Part shown: positions 1 to 8,153 of the stretch, in pieces
Numbering within the stretch: position 1 is the stretch's first letter
Layout of the letters: every line of letters starts with the position of its first letter
Assembly (NCBI RefSeq): GCF_002954725.1
Contig: NZ_MSCQ01000002.1
Coordinates: 1 to 64,000, forward strand
Source: Photobacterium phosphoreum
GTDB lineage: Bacteria > Pseudomonadota > Gammaproteobacteria > Enterobacterales > Vibrionaceae
Length of the DNA: 64,000 bases
Reading direction: 5' to 3'
Program-made: the position numbers and the translations under genes
Notes under the pieces: generated by a model
Told to the model about the DNA's origin: nothing
The model's database searches: none
Seen by the model: only the letters and a program-made list of their open reading frames with translations

Positions 1-238
1 TCTACTATCCGTGAGTTGTAGAATTAAATAGCTAGATAGGGGCTTGTCTCGTGTCCACGCCTCATTCGACAACAAGTAGATTAATAGCGTTAGTTGTATG
101 TTTTAAGTTATTGTTATTTATAGATCAAATGACTTTGTTGCGAATGGGGGATTTAGGGGTAAATTTGACACAATGGCGTGTGTTGGCAATGGTGAAAAGG
201 AGTAAGATTAGCGCCAAACTTACTATTCTGGAGTTACA

Positions 239-529
239 ATGAAACACATTCTACTTTTAGTACTTGCCGTTATTTCTTTTCAAACCTACGCTCAAAGTAA
301 ATACGTGTGTACCAAAGGCCATGCTGAGCGTGATGTTGAAGTGATTTATCATGCCCCAAACAGTAATACCTTATGTGAAGTTAAATATACCAAAAATCAT
401 CACAGTGAAATTTTATGGAGCGCTCAGCATAAAGTGGGTTATTGCGAAACGAAAGCGCAGCAATTTACTCAAAAACTGGCTGGATTTGGCTGGTCTTGTT
501 ATGCGGTGAATGATCAAGTAACAGGATAA
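239..529 (+). CDS. Small exported four-cysteine protein (paralogue A)
   Basis: Family not recognised. A 96-residue product whose first ~19 residues read as a signal peptide (MKH, hydrophobic run, small residues near TYAQS), leaving a ~77-residue domain that should be periplasmic or secreted. Four cysteines at 24, 46, 69 and 87 could form two disulfides. The protein at 4209-4499 has the same length, cysteines at the same positions, and shared blocks such as CEVKYTK, ILWSA.H, VGYCE.KA and GWSC, so the two are paralogues about 4 kb apart. The start is supported by GGAG 7 nt upstream. A hairpin terminator follows at 590-640. Function unknown; a small secreted or periplasmic binding or inhibitor-like protein is only a guess. 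Confidence 0.7.
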   Translation: MKHILLLVLAVISFQTYAQSKYVCTKGHAERDVEVIYHAPNSNTLCEVKYTKNHHSEILWSAQHKVGYCETKAQQFTQKLAGFGWSCYAVNDQVTG

Positions 530-589
530 TTATTGGGTTTTTAACACCTCTATTGTTGGTATTCTCCCCCTTTTGGCTATAACAATCAT

Positions 590-640
590 AGAAGCAAAAA
601 TACGGTTATTTACCGCCATGTTTTTGCTTCTAAGTATCTT
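590..640 (+). terminator. Rho-independent terminator after paralogue A
   Basis: Arms AGAAGCAAAAA (590-600) and TTTTTGCTTCT (621-631) pair perfectly over 11 bp, with an inner CGG/CCG pair, and are followed by a T-rich stretch. It lies 60 bases after the small exported protein. Confidence 0.6.
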
Positions 641-788
641 TTTGTGTGCAATATCCCCCTTCAAATCTTCGCATTTATTATTTATAAGCATGTTCTTACA
701 TTCTAAATCGCACTTTCAAACTATATTAATAATTAACATATAACGATGTCATATGTTGATTGGCTTGTTTTATTTGAGGGCGTTGAAC

Positions 789-1661
789 ATGCGACAAAAC
801 ATTGATGCAGATTACATTCATAAGTTAAACAAAAAATTTCATGATCAAGAGGAGGCATATAATTATGATTCTCGCATGGGAGCAACGTATGACTATGAAT
901 CACAACAACAAACGATTAAAGAATTAGAGTCGGTATTAGGGCATGCACTCCCTAAAGGCGGAACTGTGGTTGATGTGGCATCAGGGACGGGTAATTTAGC
1001 GGTTAAGCTCGCGGCAACCAATTGGTATAAGCAAGTGATAGCGGTTGATATTAGTGAGCGTAGTTTAGATGTTGCTCATCAAAACGCACACAAAATGCAG
1101 ACAACGATTAAAACGATTACTTCAGATATGACCATATTACCTTTTGATGATAACAGTGTTGATCTGGTAGTCGGCTGTGCTTTTCTGCATCATCTTCCTG
1201 ATCCTAAAACCTTTATGCAGGAAGTGTTACGTATTTTAAAACCGGGTGGTGAGTTTATTATTATTGGTGAGCCAACAACACATGGTGGACAATTAATTGA
1301 GATTATCAAAGCGCCATTAGTGTGGATCAATAACCTGCGACGTTATTTTTTTAATCAGCGCCAGCAGCAAATGCGTTGGGATCATGCCAATATTGATGTC
1401 CATGACTTTAATCAACAAGATGCAGAACAATTATTACGGGGTTTTAATACACCGAAGATCATTACTGAAGGTTTTTTGTCACCCATTGTTGACCAAGGCT
1501 TGATGACCCCCATTCGAAGTATATTGAGTGAAAAATCAAGAATAAAACCCATATTCGTATCGATTAATCGTGGTCTTGCTTGGTGTGATGCCACGATTTT
1601 CAATGCTATCATTCCTAAATTTTGGCGAGTGTCATTGAAACTTAGTGGTGAAAAGCCATAG
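789..1661 (+). CDS. Class I SAM-dependent methyltransferase
   Basis: A 290-residue methyltransferase of the UbiE/Methyltransf_11 type; substrate unknown. Near residue 60 the SAM-binding glycine loop reads VVDVASGTGNLAVKLA, followed by the acidic VDIS end of strand 2 and the post-motif block AFLHHLPDP...LRILKPGGEFIIIGEP. The C-terminal ~110 residues lack an obvious known domain and probably form a substrate cap. An in-frame ATG at 753 would add 12 residues, but ATG 789 is preceded by GAGGGCG at good spacing and gives a normal start, MRQNIDADYI. It stands alone, followed by a 140-base gap and the GFA-like gene. Cytoplasmic; a small-molecule methylase is more likely than a nucleic-acid one. Confidence 0.85.
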   Translation: MRQNIDADYIHKLNKKFHDQEEAYNYDSRMGATYDYESQQQTIKELESVLGHALPKGGTVVDVASGTGNLAVKLAATNWYKQVIAVDISERSLDVAHQNAHKMQTTIKTITSDMTILPFDDNSVDLVVGCAFLHHLPDPKTFMQEVLRILKPGGEFIIIGEPTTHGGQLIEIIKAPLVWINNLRRYFFNQRQQQMRWDHANIDVHDFNQQDAEQLLRGFNTPKIITEGFLSPIVDQGLMTPIRSILSEKSRIKPIFVSINRGLAWCDATIFNAIIPKFWRVSLKLSGEKP

Positions 1662-1801
1662 CGTATACTTAGCCTTATGAGTACTCTTTCACGTATTATC
1701 GTGGCTAGTATCACAAAATTTAACTGTATTTATACACAGTGATTGGTGTTGACCTATGATGATGTATCAGAATTATTATTTACTCATTAGGGTGTTATGG
1801 C

Positions 1802-2218
1802 ATGGCTGATTCAAAAGCGAGTTGTTTGTGTGGTGCGGTGAAGATTGTTGCTGCAGAGATCAATCCTAAGTTTACTGTATGTCATTGCCAATCATGCCGA
1901 ACGTGGGGTGGTGCGCCATTTTTTGCAGTGCAATGTGGCACTAACGTAACCTTTGAAGGTGAAGAGAACATCAAAATATATCCATCATCTTCTTGGGCAT
2001 CACGTGGGTTTTGTTCTGAATGTGGTACGCATTTGTTTTATAAAGTGAAAGCAAGTGGTGAATATAATATGCCCGTTGGCTTGTTCCCTGATGTGGAAGG
2101 GCTAACAATGAATATGCAGTATTTTAGCGATGCCCGTCCTAGTTATTATTGCTTTACTAATCAAACGCAAGAAATGACCACCGCTGAAATCATGGCTTAT
2201 TTTGCCGATAAAATGTAA
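1802..2218 (+). CDS. GFA family (glutathione-dependent formaldehyde-activating enzyme-like) zinc protein
   Basis: A 138-residue protein of the GFA/CENP-V fold. The zinc-binding cysteines are visible as CLCGAV near residue 9, CHCQSC near 28-33 and CSECGTH near 78-82, the family's usual order, and the length fits a single-domain member. Family members include Gfa, once thought to speed S-hydroxymethylglutathione formation, but most have no proven reaction and no formaldehyde dehydrogenase gene lies nearby. It converges with the minus-strand gene at 2252, and the hairpin at 2226-2249 separates them. Start ATG 1802 is the only sensible one. Confident as to family, not as to substrate. Confidence 0.85.
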   Translation: MADSKASCLCGAVKIVAAEINPKFTVCHCQSCRTWGGAPFFAVQCGTNVTFEGEENIKIYPSSSWASRGFCSECGTHLFYKVKASGEYNMPVGLFPDVEGLTMNMQYFSDARPSYYCFTNQTQEMTTAEIMAYFADKM

Positions 2219-2225
2219 GTGTGAG

Positions 2226-2249
2226 ATGGGCTGAAAAGAATCAGCCCAT
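2226..2249. terminator. Hairpin between convergent genes
   Basis: ATGGGCTGA (2226-2234) pairs with TCAGCCCAT (2241-2249), a perfect 9-bp stem with a 6-base loop between two convergent genes. Neither side has a T-run, so it may be a weak bidirectional terminator or an mRNA end protector. Confidence 0.4.
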
Positions 2250-2251
2250 GA

Positions 2252-2632
2252 TCATTCAATCGTTTCAAAATAGAACTTATAGTCACGTACTCCGTCTATC
2301 TGAACACCTTTTTCTCTTAACTCAATGAATTGCTGGAGCTTAACGGTTCTAAAATCCATCGCCTTCAGTGCCAGTATTATGCGTAGTTCATCCATTGAAC
2401 GTGATTTAGCGTCAGAACTACAACTGTTGCAGACAACATGTGTTTTTTGCTTAAAACCAATCTGATTGAGCCAATTGAGATCTTTGGTGTCTTTACGTAA
2501 GCCACAAAAATAGCAGCGATTGTCTTGTTTCAATACCGCCTGCTCCCGTAATGCTTTCGGGGAGGGTGATTGGGTTGCAGGGGGCGTTTTTTTATTGCCA
2601 CTAAACGCAGACAACTGAACGACATTAGACAT
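2252..2632 (-). CDS. HNH-like zinc-cysteine protein, unknown function
   Basis: A 126-residue hypothetical protein. The first ~25 residues are low-complexity and probably disordered. Near residues 40-75 it has CYFCG and, about 30 residues on, CNSC, a four-cysteine zinc site laid out like the scaffold of HNH endonucleases (a comparable NRCYFC...H..CNSC pattern). The catalytic histidines of a true HNH motif are not clear: only the H of THVVCNSC is plausible. The C-terminal third looks helical. It is monocistronic on the minus strand, convergent with the GFA-like gene. I do not recognise a specific family; an HNH-fold protein without proven nuclease activity is the best guess. Confidence 0.55.
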   Translation of the reverse strand: MSNVVQLSAFSGNKKTPPATQSPSPKALREQAVLKQDNRCYFCGLRKDTKDLNWLNQIGFKQKTHVVCNSCSSDAKSRSMDELRIILALKAMDFRTVKLQQFIELREKGVQIDGVRDYKFYFETIE

Positions 2633-3023
2633 GTGAAATTACTCTTATTTATTAAGAACTATAGTATATAACTGAACATTATTGCGGTGTGGTTTTATAT
2701 GGTATTTCTTACATTCGATTAGTCCAATTATCATTTTTTTGCGGATAAATGTGAGTCTGATGACTGGGGATATTGCACACTATCGTCATTCCCTACAGTG
2801 AATGCCCGCGAGGGCGATAGAGAATCTACTATCCGCGTGTTGTCGAATTAAATATTTCGCTGGTGTCTTTTAGGCTTAATGACGTGGTAAATAGATCACG
2901 GATAGTTCGTGCCTTACTTTCGAGATGACGGATAATAACTTCTCGTTATTCCCAACAGTGAGTAATACGACAAATTGCACGATTATCACCTCGATAGTTA
3001 CTGAAGGTTTAGCTTAGCTGCAA
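2633..3023. repeat. Intergenic stretch with degenerate palindromic repeat
   Basis: No gene found. Around 2785-2855 the sequence carries a small palindrome, GCCCGCGAGGGC, followed by TCTACTATCCG and GTTGT.GAATTAAAT. The second part recurs at the left edge of the window (1-29), where 26 of 29 bases agree with 2825-2853. This looks like a decayed member of a REP-like intergenic repeat family built on CGTCATTCCC...GGGAATCTAC-type sequences. Confidence 0.4.
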
Positions 3024-3058
3024 TTAAGCATCACTGCCATTGCAACAATGATGCTTAA
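3024..3058 (-). terminator. Terminator hairpin of hemB
   Basis: TTAAGCATCA (3024-3033) pairs with TGATGCTTAA (3049-3058), a perfect 10-bp stem 26 bases downstream of the hemB stop on the minus strand. The T-tract is short, so termination may be partial. Confidence 0.5.
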
Positions 3059-3084
3059 AAGACAAGATAATAACATTGAGCCGA

Positions 3085-4077
3085 TTATGCTTTATCTTGT
3101 GCTAACCACTCAGCCACTTGCTTGGTGTAGTAGCTTACAATAAGATCAGCACCTGCACGTTTAAAGCCAGTTAATATTTCATAGACCACACGTTTTTCAT
3201 CTAATGCGCCCGCTAATGCTGCGAACTTGATCCCCGCGTATTCGCCACCGACTTGATAGACTGCCAACGGTAGGTTGGTTTTACGGCGAAGATTGGCAAC
3301 CACATCAAGGTAGGGTGTGCCTGGTTTCACCATCAAAATATCTGCACCTTCTTCTTCATCAAGTAAGGCCTCAACTAAGGCTTGACGACCGTTGGCACAA
3401 TCCATTTGGTAGGCTTTGCGATCACCACTTAATTCACAGTCAACCGCGGTGCGGAATGGGCCATAGAAAGCCGACGCAAATTTTACCGCATGAGCAAGAA
3501 TCGCTACATGTTCAAAACCTGCCGCATCTAATCCTTCACGAATGGCTTTTACCTGGCCGTCCATCATTGCTGATGGGGCTAGCATATCTGCACCTGCTTT
3601 AGCCGCAGTCACACTTTGCTTAACCAGTAGTTCTAATGTTTCGTCATTAAGGACATGTTCATCATGGTAGACACCGCAATGGCCGTGAGTGGTGTATTCA
3701 CAAAAACAAATATCGGGGATCACCATCATATCTGGGCAAGCGGCTTTGATGGTTTTAACCATACGGGCCAATAAGCCATTATCGTTCCATGTGTCACTGC
3801 CGATTTCATCTTTAGTATGCGAAATACCAAATGGCATTACATAACGCACACCAAGCTCATAAAGTGTGTGTATTTCATCTGCCAGCATGGTTTCTGGAAT
3901 ACGTGAAATGCCCGGCATGGTGCTAATAGGCACTTCTTCAGTTAAGGTTTCTTCAATGAAGATAGGGTGAATAAGATCGGCTAATTTAAAGTCATGTTCA
4001 CGCACAAGATCACGCATATTAGCAGTGCGACGCATACGACGAATACGTTTAACAGGAACAGAGATAGGGTTTGTCAT
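3085..4077 (-). CDS. hemB: Delta-aminolevulinic acid dehydratase (porphobilinogen synthase)
   Basis: Condenses two 5-aminolevulinate molecules to porphobilinogen in cytoplasmic haem synthesis. The 330-residue product has the zinc-type triad Cys124, Cys126 and Cys134 (CFCEYTTHGHCG) and the two Schiff-base lysines, Lys199 (AHAVKFASAFYG) and Lys251 (LMVKPG), so this is the zinc-dependent class rather than the magnesium-only class. An upstream ATG at 4122 would add 15 residues that look unlike any HemB; the start at 4077 (MTNPISVPVKRIRR) fits the usual 324-335 length, although its ribosome binding site is weak. It is transcribed alone, divergent from the small exported protein at 4209. Confidence 0.97.
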   Translation of the reverse strand: MTNPISVPVKRIRRMRRTANMRDLVREHDFKLADLIHPIFIEETLTEEVPISTMPGISRIPETMLADEIHTLYELGVRYVMPFGISHTKDEIGSDTWNDNGLLARMVKTIKAACPDMMVIPDICFCEYTTHGHCGVYHDEHVLNDETLELLVKQSVTAAKAGADMLAPSAMMDGQVKAIREGLDAAGFEHVAILAHAVKFASAFYGPFRTAVDCELSGDRKAYQMDCANGRQALVEALLDEEEGADILMVKPGTPYLDVVANLRRKTNLPLAVYQVGGEYAGIKFAALAGALDEKRVVYEILTGFKRAGADLIVSYYTKQVAEWLAQDKA

Positions 4078-4208
4078 TGGATGTATTCTATTTTTTATGT
4101 TAATCAGACATACATCATACAAATGTTATTGTTCACGATGCAAGTAATTGTGTTGTCTATCATCAATCCGACTAAACTTAATGCGAAAGCAAATATCCAG
4201 AGGTTATT

Positions 4209-4499
4209 ATGAGAGTTATTTTATTATTAATGGTGACTATTTTTTCTTTTCAGGCCTACGCACAAGATCAGTATGTTTGTAAAAATGGTAATACTGAGCG
4301 CAGTGTTGAGGTTGTTTATAGCCAACCGGGTAGCAAAGTGCCTTGCGAGGTTAAATATACGAAACCGAGTGGTAGTCAAATATTATGGAGCGCAAACCAT
4401 GAAGTTGGCTATTGTGAAAGTAAAGCTACAGCGTTTGCTGCTAAGTTAGATACCTTGGGCTGGTCGTGTTCTAAAGTAAATAACACGATGACAGAGTAG
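4209..4499 (+). CDS. Small exported four-cysteine protein (paralogue B)
   Basis: A 96-residue paralogue of the protein at 239-529, with the same length, a signal peptide ending near QAYAQ, and cysteines at identical positions 24, 46, 69 and 87. Conserved blocks include ERSVEVVY, CEVKYTK, ILWSANHEVGYCE and GWSC; roughly half of the residues match. AGAGG precedes the ATG by 6 nt. The two copies flank the methyltransferase-GFA-hemB block in the same orientation, consistent with an old local duplication. No function is known to me. The gene is divergent from hemB, with about 130 bases between them for both promoters. Confidence 0.7.
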   Translation: MRVILLLMVTIFSFQAYAQDQYVCKNGNTERSVEVVYSQPGSKVPCEVKYTKPSGSQILWSANHEVGYCESKATAFAAKLDTLGWSCSKVNNTMTE

Positions 4500-4535
4500 C
4501 TATTGAGTCAATAAAGCTGTTGTCAGGCGGCCATT

Positions 4536-4572
4536 AAACGGATTAAAAGACGTTGGGTTTTTTAATCCGTTT
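4536..4572 (+). terminator. Terminator after paralogue B
   Basis: AAACGGATTAAAA (4536-4548) and TTTTAATCCGTTT (4560-4572) form a 13-bp stem 36 bases past the stop codon. The A/T part of the stem supplies the U-rich segment. Confidence 0.5.
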
Positions 4573-4784
4573 GATGTTCGAGTGAGCTTATTTTAATGAG
4601 GTAAGTAAATATCCTCTAAGTGTCGCTTATAAAACCCGCAGCCAAAGCATTTAAGTGTCATTAATCAACAATACAGATCCATCGGTTTTCCCTATCAACT
4701 TAATCAGTTAAAACTGCTTTTGTTCTGATAAAGAAGGGGATAGATTAAAAGCAATTAATTTAGAATTAGATCTGGAATATCATT

Positions 4785-5219
4785 ATGACAACCATGACAA
4801 CGCGTTGCCCACATTGTAAAGCATTGAACCGTTTACCCCTTGAGCGTGTTAACGACGAAGCAACATGTGGTACTTGCAAAGAGAAATTACTTGATGGCAT
4901 GCCAATTGAAGGTACAGCTGATAACTTTGCAAATTTAATCAATGGTGATAAACCTGTTGTTGTCGATTTCTGGGCCCCGTGGTGTAGTCCATGCGTAGGT
5001 TTTGCGCCTGTTTTTGCTGATGTTGCTAATGAGCGTAATGGCGCTGCGCGTTTCGTTAAAATTGATACTGAAGCCCAACAAGCATTAGCGGGTCAATATC
5101 GTATTCGTAGCATCCCAACCATTATGGTTTTTAAAGGTGGTAAAATGGTTGATATGCTAAATGGTGCGATGCCTAAAACTGCCTTTAATGAGTGGTTAAA
5201 TAACGCATTAACAAAATAA
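4785..5219 (+). CDS. trxC: Thioredoxin 2
   Basis: A 144-residue zinc-containing cytoplasmic thioredoxin that reduces protein disulfides, mainly under oxidative stress. The N-terminal zinc module has Cys8/Cys11 (CPHC) and Cys28/Cys31 (CGTC). The thioredoxin fold follows, with the active site WCSPC at Cys67-Cys70 and the cis-proline block IRSIPTIMVFK. The usual Trx2 site is WCGPC, so the Gly-to-Ser change is notable and could alter redox potential. A second in-frame ATG at 4794 (MTTRCPH) is possible. The gene is monocistronic, with a terminator at 5277-5310. Confidence 0.95.
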   Translation: MTTMTTRCPHCKALNRLPLERVNDEATCGTCKEKLLDGMPIEGTADNFANLINGDKPVVVDFWAPWCSPCVGFAPVFADVANERNGAARFVKIDTEAQQALAGQYRIRSIPTIMVFKGGKMVDMLNGAMPKTAFNEWLNNALTK

Positions 5220-5276
5220 TCATCAGTATTCTGTGGTATTAGTAACAGATATTTGCTGGTGGTATATAAATATAAG

Positions 5277-5310
5277 AGCCTAGTTATTTAAAAAATAGCT
5301 GGGCTTTTTT
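5277..5310 (+). terminator. Rho-independent terminator of trxC
   Basis: AGCCTAGTTATT pairs with AATAGCTGGGCT (two G-U pairs), followed by a run of Ts, about 60 bases after trxC. Confidence 0.75.
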
Positions 5311-5410
5311 GTACGATTTTTTTGACTAAATACCCAAAAATACGACTATTTAGCATATTATTTATGCTAATTATGTGTAAATGTAAAAAAACACTATGCT
5401 AAATTTTTAA

Positions 5411-5426
5411 TGTGATCAAGATCTCT
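5411..5426. promoter_or_regulatory. CRP-like site upstream of the nucleoside transporter
   Basis: AATGTGATCAAGATCTCT contains a perfect left CRP half-site TGTGA, six spacer bases, and a weaker right half. It lies 284 bases upstream of the transporter ATG. CRP control of nucleoside uptake is well established in enteric bacteria, so an activating role is plausible. Confidence 0.4.
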
Positions 5427-5429
5427 ATA

Positions 5430-5709
5430 TACTCTCGCCTCGGCCAGAACAGTTACGTTCAGCCACCTTATTACAAGCTGTCACTAGGATATGTGAACGA
5501 CCCACGGAGTTGGACCGGCGTTAACTTTAGCTTGTTAATTTAGGTGACTTGTATGTTGTACCATTGGACGAACACCCCTTTAGTTGTTTACGTATATAAG
5601 CGTAATACCCATCTTTTGTTGATTCTTCAGCAAATGTTTTTCCGATGCAGCAGCACAATCAATACCTTCATTATTCGACACCCATTTATAAACACAGCAG
5701 GACGAAATA
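5430..5709 (+). promoter_or_regulatory. Long structured-looking leader of the nucleoside transporter
   Basis: About 280 bases lie between the CRP-like site and the transporter start, without a convincing gene. Local GC is higher around 5435-5530, and several short complementary pieces occur: ACAAGCT with AGCTTGT, GTCAC with GTGAC, and CGG/CCG within AACG...CGTT. The first two pairs would cross each other, so they are alternatives or a pseudoknot. I do not recognise a known riboswitch class. A small weak ORF overlapping the transporter start is treated as noise. Confidence 0.3.
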
Positions 5710-6975
5710 ATGCAGTTGTTAATTAGTTTGGCCGGTATTGCAGTACTGGTTTTATTCGCAATTTTACTTTCAGATAACCGTAAAGCGATCAATTGGCGTA
5801 CCGTGATTGGTGCTTTGGTATTGCAAGCAAGTTTTGCTGCATTGGTATTGTATATTCCACTTGGCCAGAAAATGCTGGGCGCAATGAGTAATGGTGTTGC
5901 GGGTTTATTGAGCTTTGCTGATGTCGGTATTCACTTTGTTTTTGGTGATTTAGCTAATATTGAAAAAAGTGGGTTTGTGTTTGCAATCCGTGTGCTGCCA
6001 TTGGTGATTTTTATCAGTGCGTTAATTTCTTTACTGTATTACTTCGGTATTATGCAATGGGTTATTAAAGTGCTAGGTGGTGGTATTCAAAAATTATTAG
6101 GTACGAGTCGTGCGGAATCATTAGTCGCTACGGGTAATATCTTTTTGTCACAAGGTGAATCTCCGCTACTTATTCGTCCATTTTTAGCCAAAATGACCCG
6201 TTCTGAACTATTTGTGGTGATGACATGTGGCATGGCATCCGTTGCGGGTTCGGTGTTGGGTGGATATGCAGGGTTAGGGGTTGATCTTAAATTTTTGATT
6301 GCGGCTAGTTTTATGGCTGCTCCTGGTGGTTTGCTAATGGCTAAAATTTTGGTACCTGAGCAACAAATACCAGAAGAACAAGTTGAAATAGAAATGGCAA
6401 CCAGTGAGCACAGTAATGCGATTGATGCATTGGCTGCTGGTGCTATGAACGGTATGAAAGTATCGGTGGCGATTGGTACGATGCTAATTGCGTTTGTAAG
6501 TGTTATTGCAATGGCAAATGCAGGTCTAGAGCAAGTTGGCTATGGTTTAGCAAGTGTGACTTCAGCGGTTGGATTGGACTCTGTATCACAGTGGTTTACG
6601 ACGACACCACTTAGTATGCAGCTTATTTTAGGTTATATTTTTTCACCACTTGCGTTTGTTATTGGTGTGCCAGCCCATGAAATGATGGCGGCAGGTACAT
6701 TCATTGGTGAAAAGCTAATCCTTAATGAATTTGTTGCTTTTATGGATTTTGCATCCGTAAAACAAACTTTATCAGCGCATACACAAGTGATCATTACTTT
6801 TGCGTTGTGTGGTTTTGCGAATATTGGGTCAATCGCGATTCAGATTGGTTCGATTGGTGTAATGGCACCTGAGCGCCGTAGTGATGTGGCACGATTAGGC
6901 TTTAAAGCGGTAATGGCGGCGACATTAGCTAACTTAATGAGTGCAACTTTAGCGGGTATTTTTGTCGGACTATAA
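5710..6975 (+). CDS. NupC-family concentrative nucleoside transporter
   Basis: A 421-residue inner-membrane symporter of the CNT family, which imports nucleosides with H+ or Na+. Hydrophobic segments run along the length in the usual order (N-terminal, gate and core domains). The diagnostic core motif appears as LSQGESPLLIRPFLAKM near residue 150, and SATLAGIFVGL closes the protein. Length matches NupC/NupX (about 400-420). The start ATG 5710 follows GCAGGACGAAATA. It is a single gene behind a CRP-like site and long leader, converging with the dehydrogenase at 7072. Substrate range (purine or pyrimidine nucleosides) cannot be read from sequence. Confidence 0.9.
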   Translation: MQLLISLAGIAVLVLFAILLSDNRKAINWRTVIGALVLQASFAALVLYIPLGQKMLGAMSNGVAGLLSFADVGIHFVFGDLANIEKSGFVFAIRVLPLVIFISALISLLYYFGIMQWVIKVLGGGIQKLLGTSRAESLVATGNIFLSQGESPLLIRPFLAKMTRSELFVVMTCGMASVAGSVLGGYAGLGVDLKFLIAASFMAAPGGLLMAKILVPEQQIPEEQVEIEMATSEHSNAIDALAAGAMNGMKVSVAIGTMLIAFVSVIAMANAGLEQVGYGLASVTSAVGLDSVSQWFTTTPLSMQLILGYIFSPLAFVIGVPAHEMMAAGTFIGEKLILNEFVAFMDFASVKQTLSAHTQVIITFALCGFANIGSIAIQIGSIGVMAPERRSDVARLGFKAVMAATLANLMSATLAGIFVGL

Positions 6976-7008
6976 TCAATAGCATTATTGGCAGATAAAT
7001 GAATGATC

Positions 7009-7038
7009 AAGCCGTAGCAATGGTTGTTGCTACGGCTT
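7009..7038. terminator. Bidirectional hairpin between convergent genes
   Basis: AAGCCGTAGCAA (7009-7020) and TTGCTACGGCTT (7027-7038) form a perfect 12-bp stem with a 6-base loop, centred between the stops of the transporter (6975) and the minus-strand dehydrogenase (7072). Confidence 0.65.
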
Positions 7039-7071
7039 CGTTGTTATTATCGTTGAGCGTTTTTTTAATAA

Positions 7072-7941
7072 CTATTTATCAAATTGTTTAATTAAGACGG
7101 AGGTATCAGCGCGACTAAATCCACGTTGTTGTAACTGTTCATAATTAGCATCAACTTGCTTTGCTAGCGGTAAATCAATGTTAAGTTTCTCAGCAGCATC
7201 AAAACAAATCGCTAAGTCTTTACGCATCCAATCAACCGCAAAGCCGAAATCAAACTGATCATCAGCCATCGTTTGAGCACGATTTTCTAATTGCCATGAA
7301 CCCGCAGCACCGTGTTTTAGCACTTCAGTCATGGTGTGAATATCTAATCCTGATGCTTTAGCTAGTGTTATTGCTTCGGAGAGTCCTTGTAATACACCCG
7401 CTATGCATAACTGGTTGGCCATTTTTGTTATTTGACCATAGCCTGTTTCACCCATCAGTGTGCTTGCTTTAGCATATTGATCAATGGCATGTTTAGCTTT
7501 ATTAAACACCGCTTCATTACCGCCAACCATTACCGTTAAGCAACCATTAATGGCACCGGCTTCTCCGCCTGATACTGGTGCATCTAAAAAGTCACAACCA
7601 ACAGCATGGGCAGCATCCGCAATTTCTCGTGCAACGTCAGCAGAGGCGGTAGTATGGTCGACCAAAATAGCGCCAGGTTTAGCTGTCACTAAGATACCTT
7701 GTTGACCTTTATAGATCTCACGCACATCATTATCATTACCGACACAGGTAAAAACAATATCAGCATCTTTCACTGCATCGCAAGGCGTAAGGGCAATGGT
7801 GCCATTATATTCTTGAATCCAAGCGTCTGCTTTTGTTTGGGTGCGGTTATAAACTGTTACGTGATAGCCTGCTTTGGCAAGGTGACCTGCCATTGGGTAA
7901 CCCATTGTTCCTAGACCTAAAAAAGCAACATTTGCTGTCAT
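7072..7941 (-). CDS. NAD(P)-dependent beta-hydroxyacid dehydrogenase (GarR/3-hydroxyisobutyrate dehydrogenase family)
   Basis: A 289-residue cytoplasmic oxidoreductase. The N-terminal Rossmann fold begins FLGLGTMGYPMAGHLAKAG, the family dinucleotide and signature motif; the substrate motif DAPVSGGEAGA lies near residue 118; and the catalytic lysine sits in TKMANQL near residue 170. Candidate substrates are tartronate semialdehyde, 3-hydroxyisobutyrate or succinic semialdehyde; sequence alone does not decide. ATG 7974 would add 11 residues, but ATG 7941 has AAGGAAG at good spacing, so it is preferred. No garD/garL or valine-degradation genes are adjacent, so context gives no help with the substrate. 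Confidence 0.85.
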   Translation of the reverse strand: MTANVAFLGLGTMGYPMAGHLAKAGYHVTVYNRTQTKADAWIQEYNGTIALTPCDAVKDADIVFTCVGNDNDVREIYKGQQGILVTAKPGAILVDHTTASADVAREIADAAHAVGCDFLDAPVSGGEAGAINGCLTVMVGGNEAVFNKAKHAIDQYAKASTLMGETGYGQITKMANQLCIAGVLQGLSEAITLAKASGLDIHTMTEVLKHGAAGSWQLENRAQTMADDQFDFGFAVDWMRKDLAICFDAAEKLNIDLPLAKQVDANYEQLQQRGFSRADTSVLIKQFDK

Positions 7942-8153
7942 GATTAATACTTCCTTGGTTTCAATTGTAAGCAATATGTAACATTATAACAGACTCTACT
8001 ATTGCGTAAATGGGGGGAGTTGTATGTGTTTTGTTTAAATAACTGATGATTATCAACAGGATTAATTATTCGAGATTAATCGCTTGTAACAACTTGTGTT
8101 GCCAATTATCATAACACTCACTTTTGTTTTATGGATTGGTTTAGTTAAATCTA

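Noticed and set aside
51..242. Open frame of 63 codons just before the first exported protein
   Set aside because: No ribosome binding site, atypical composition, and it overlaps the ribosome binding site and start of a better gene.
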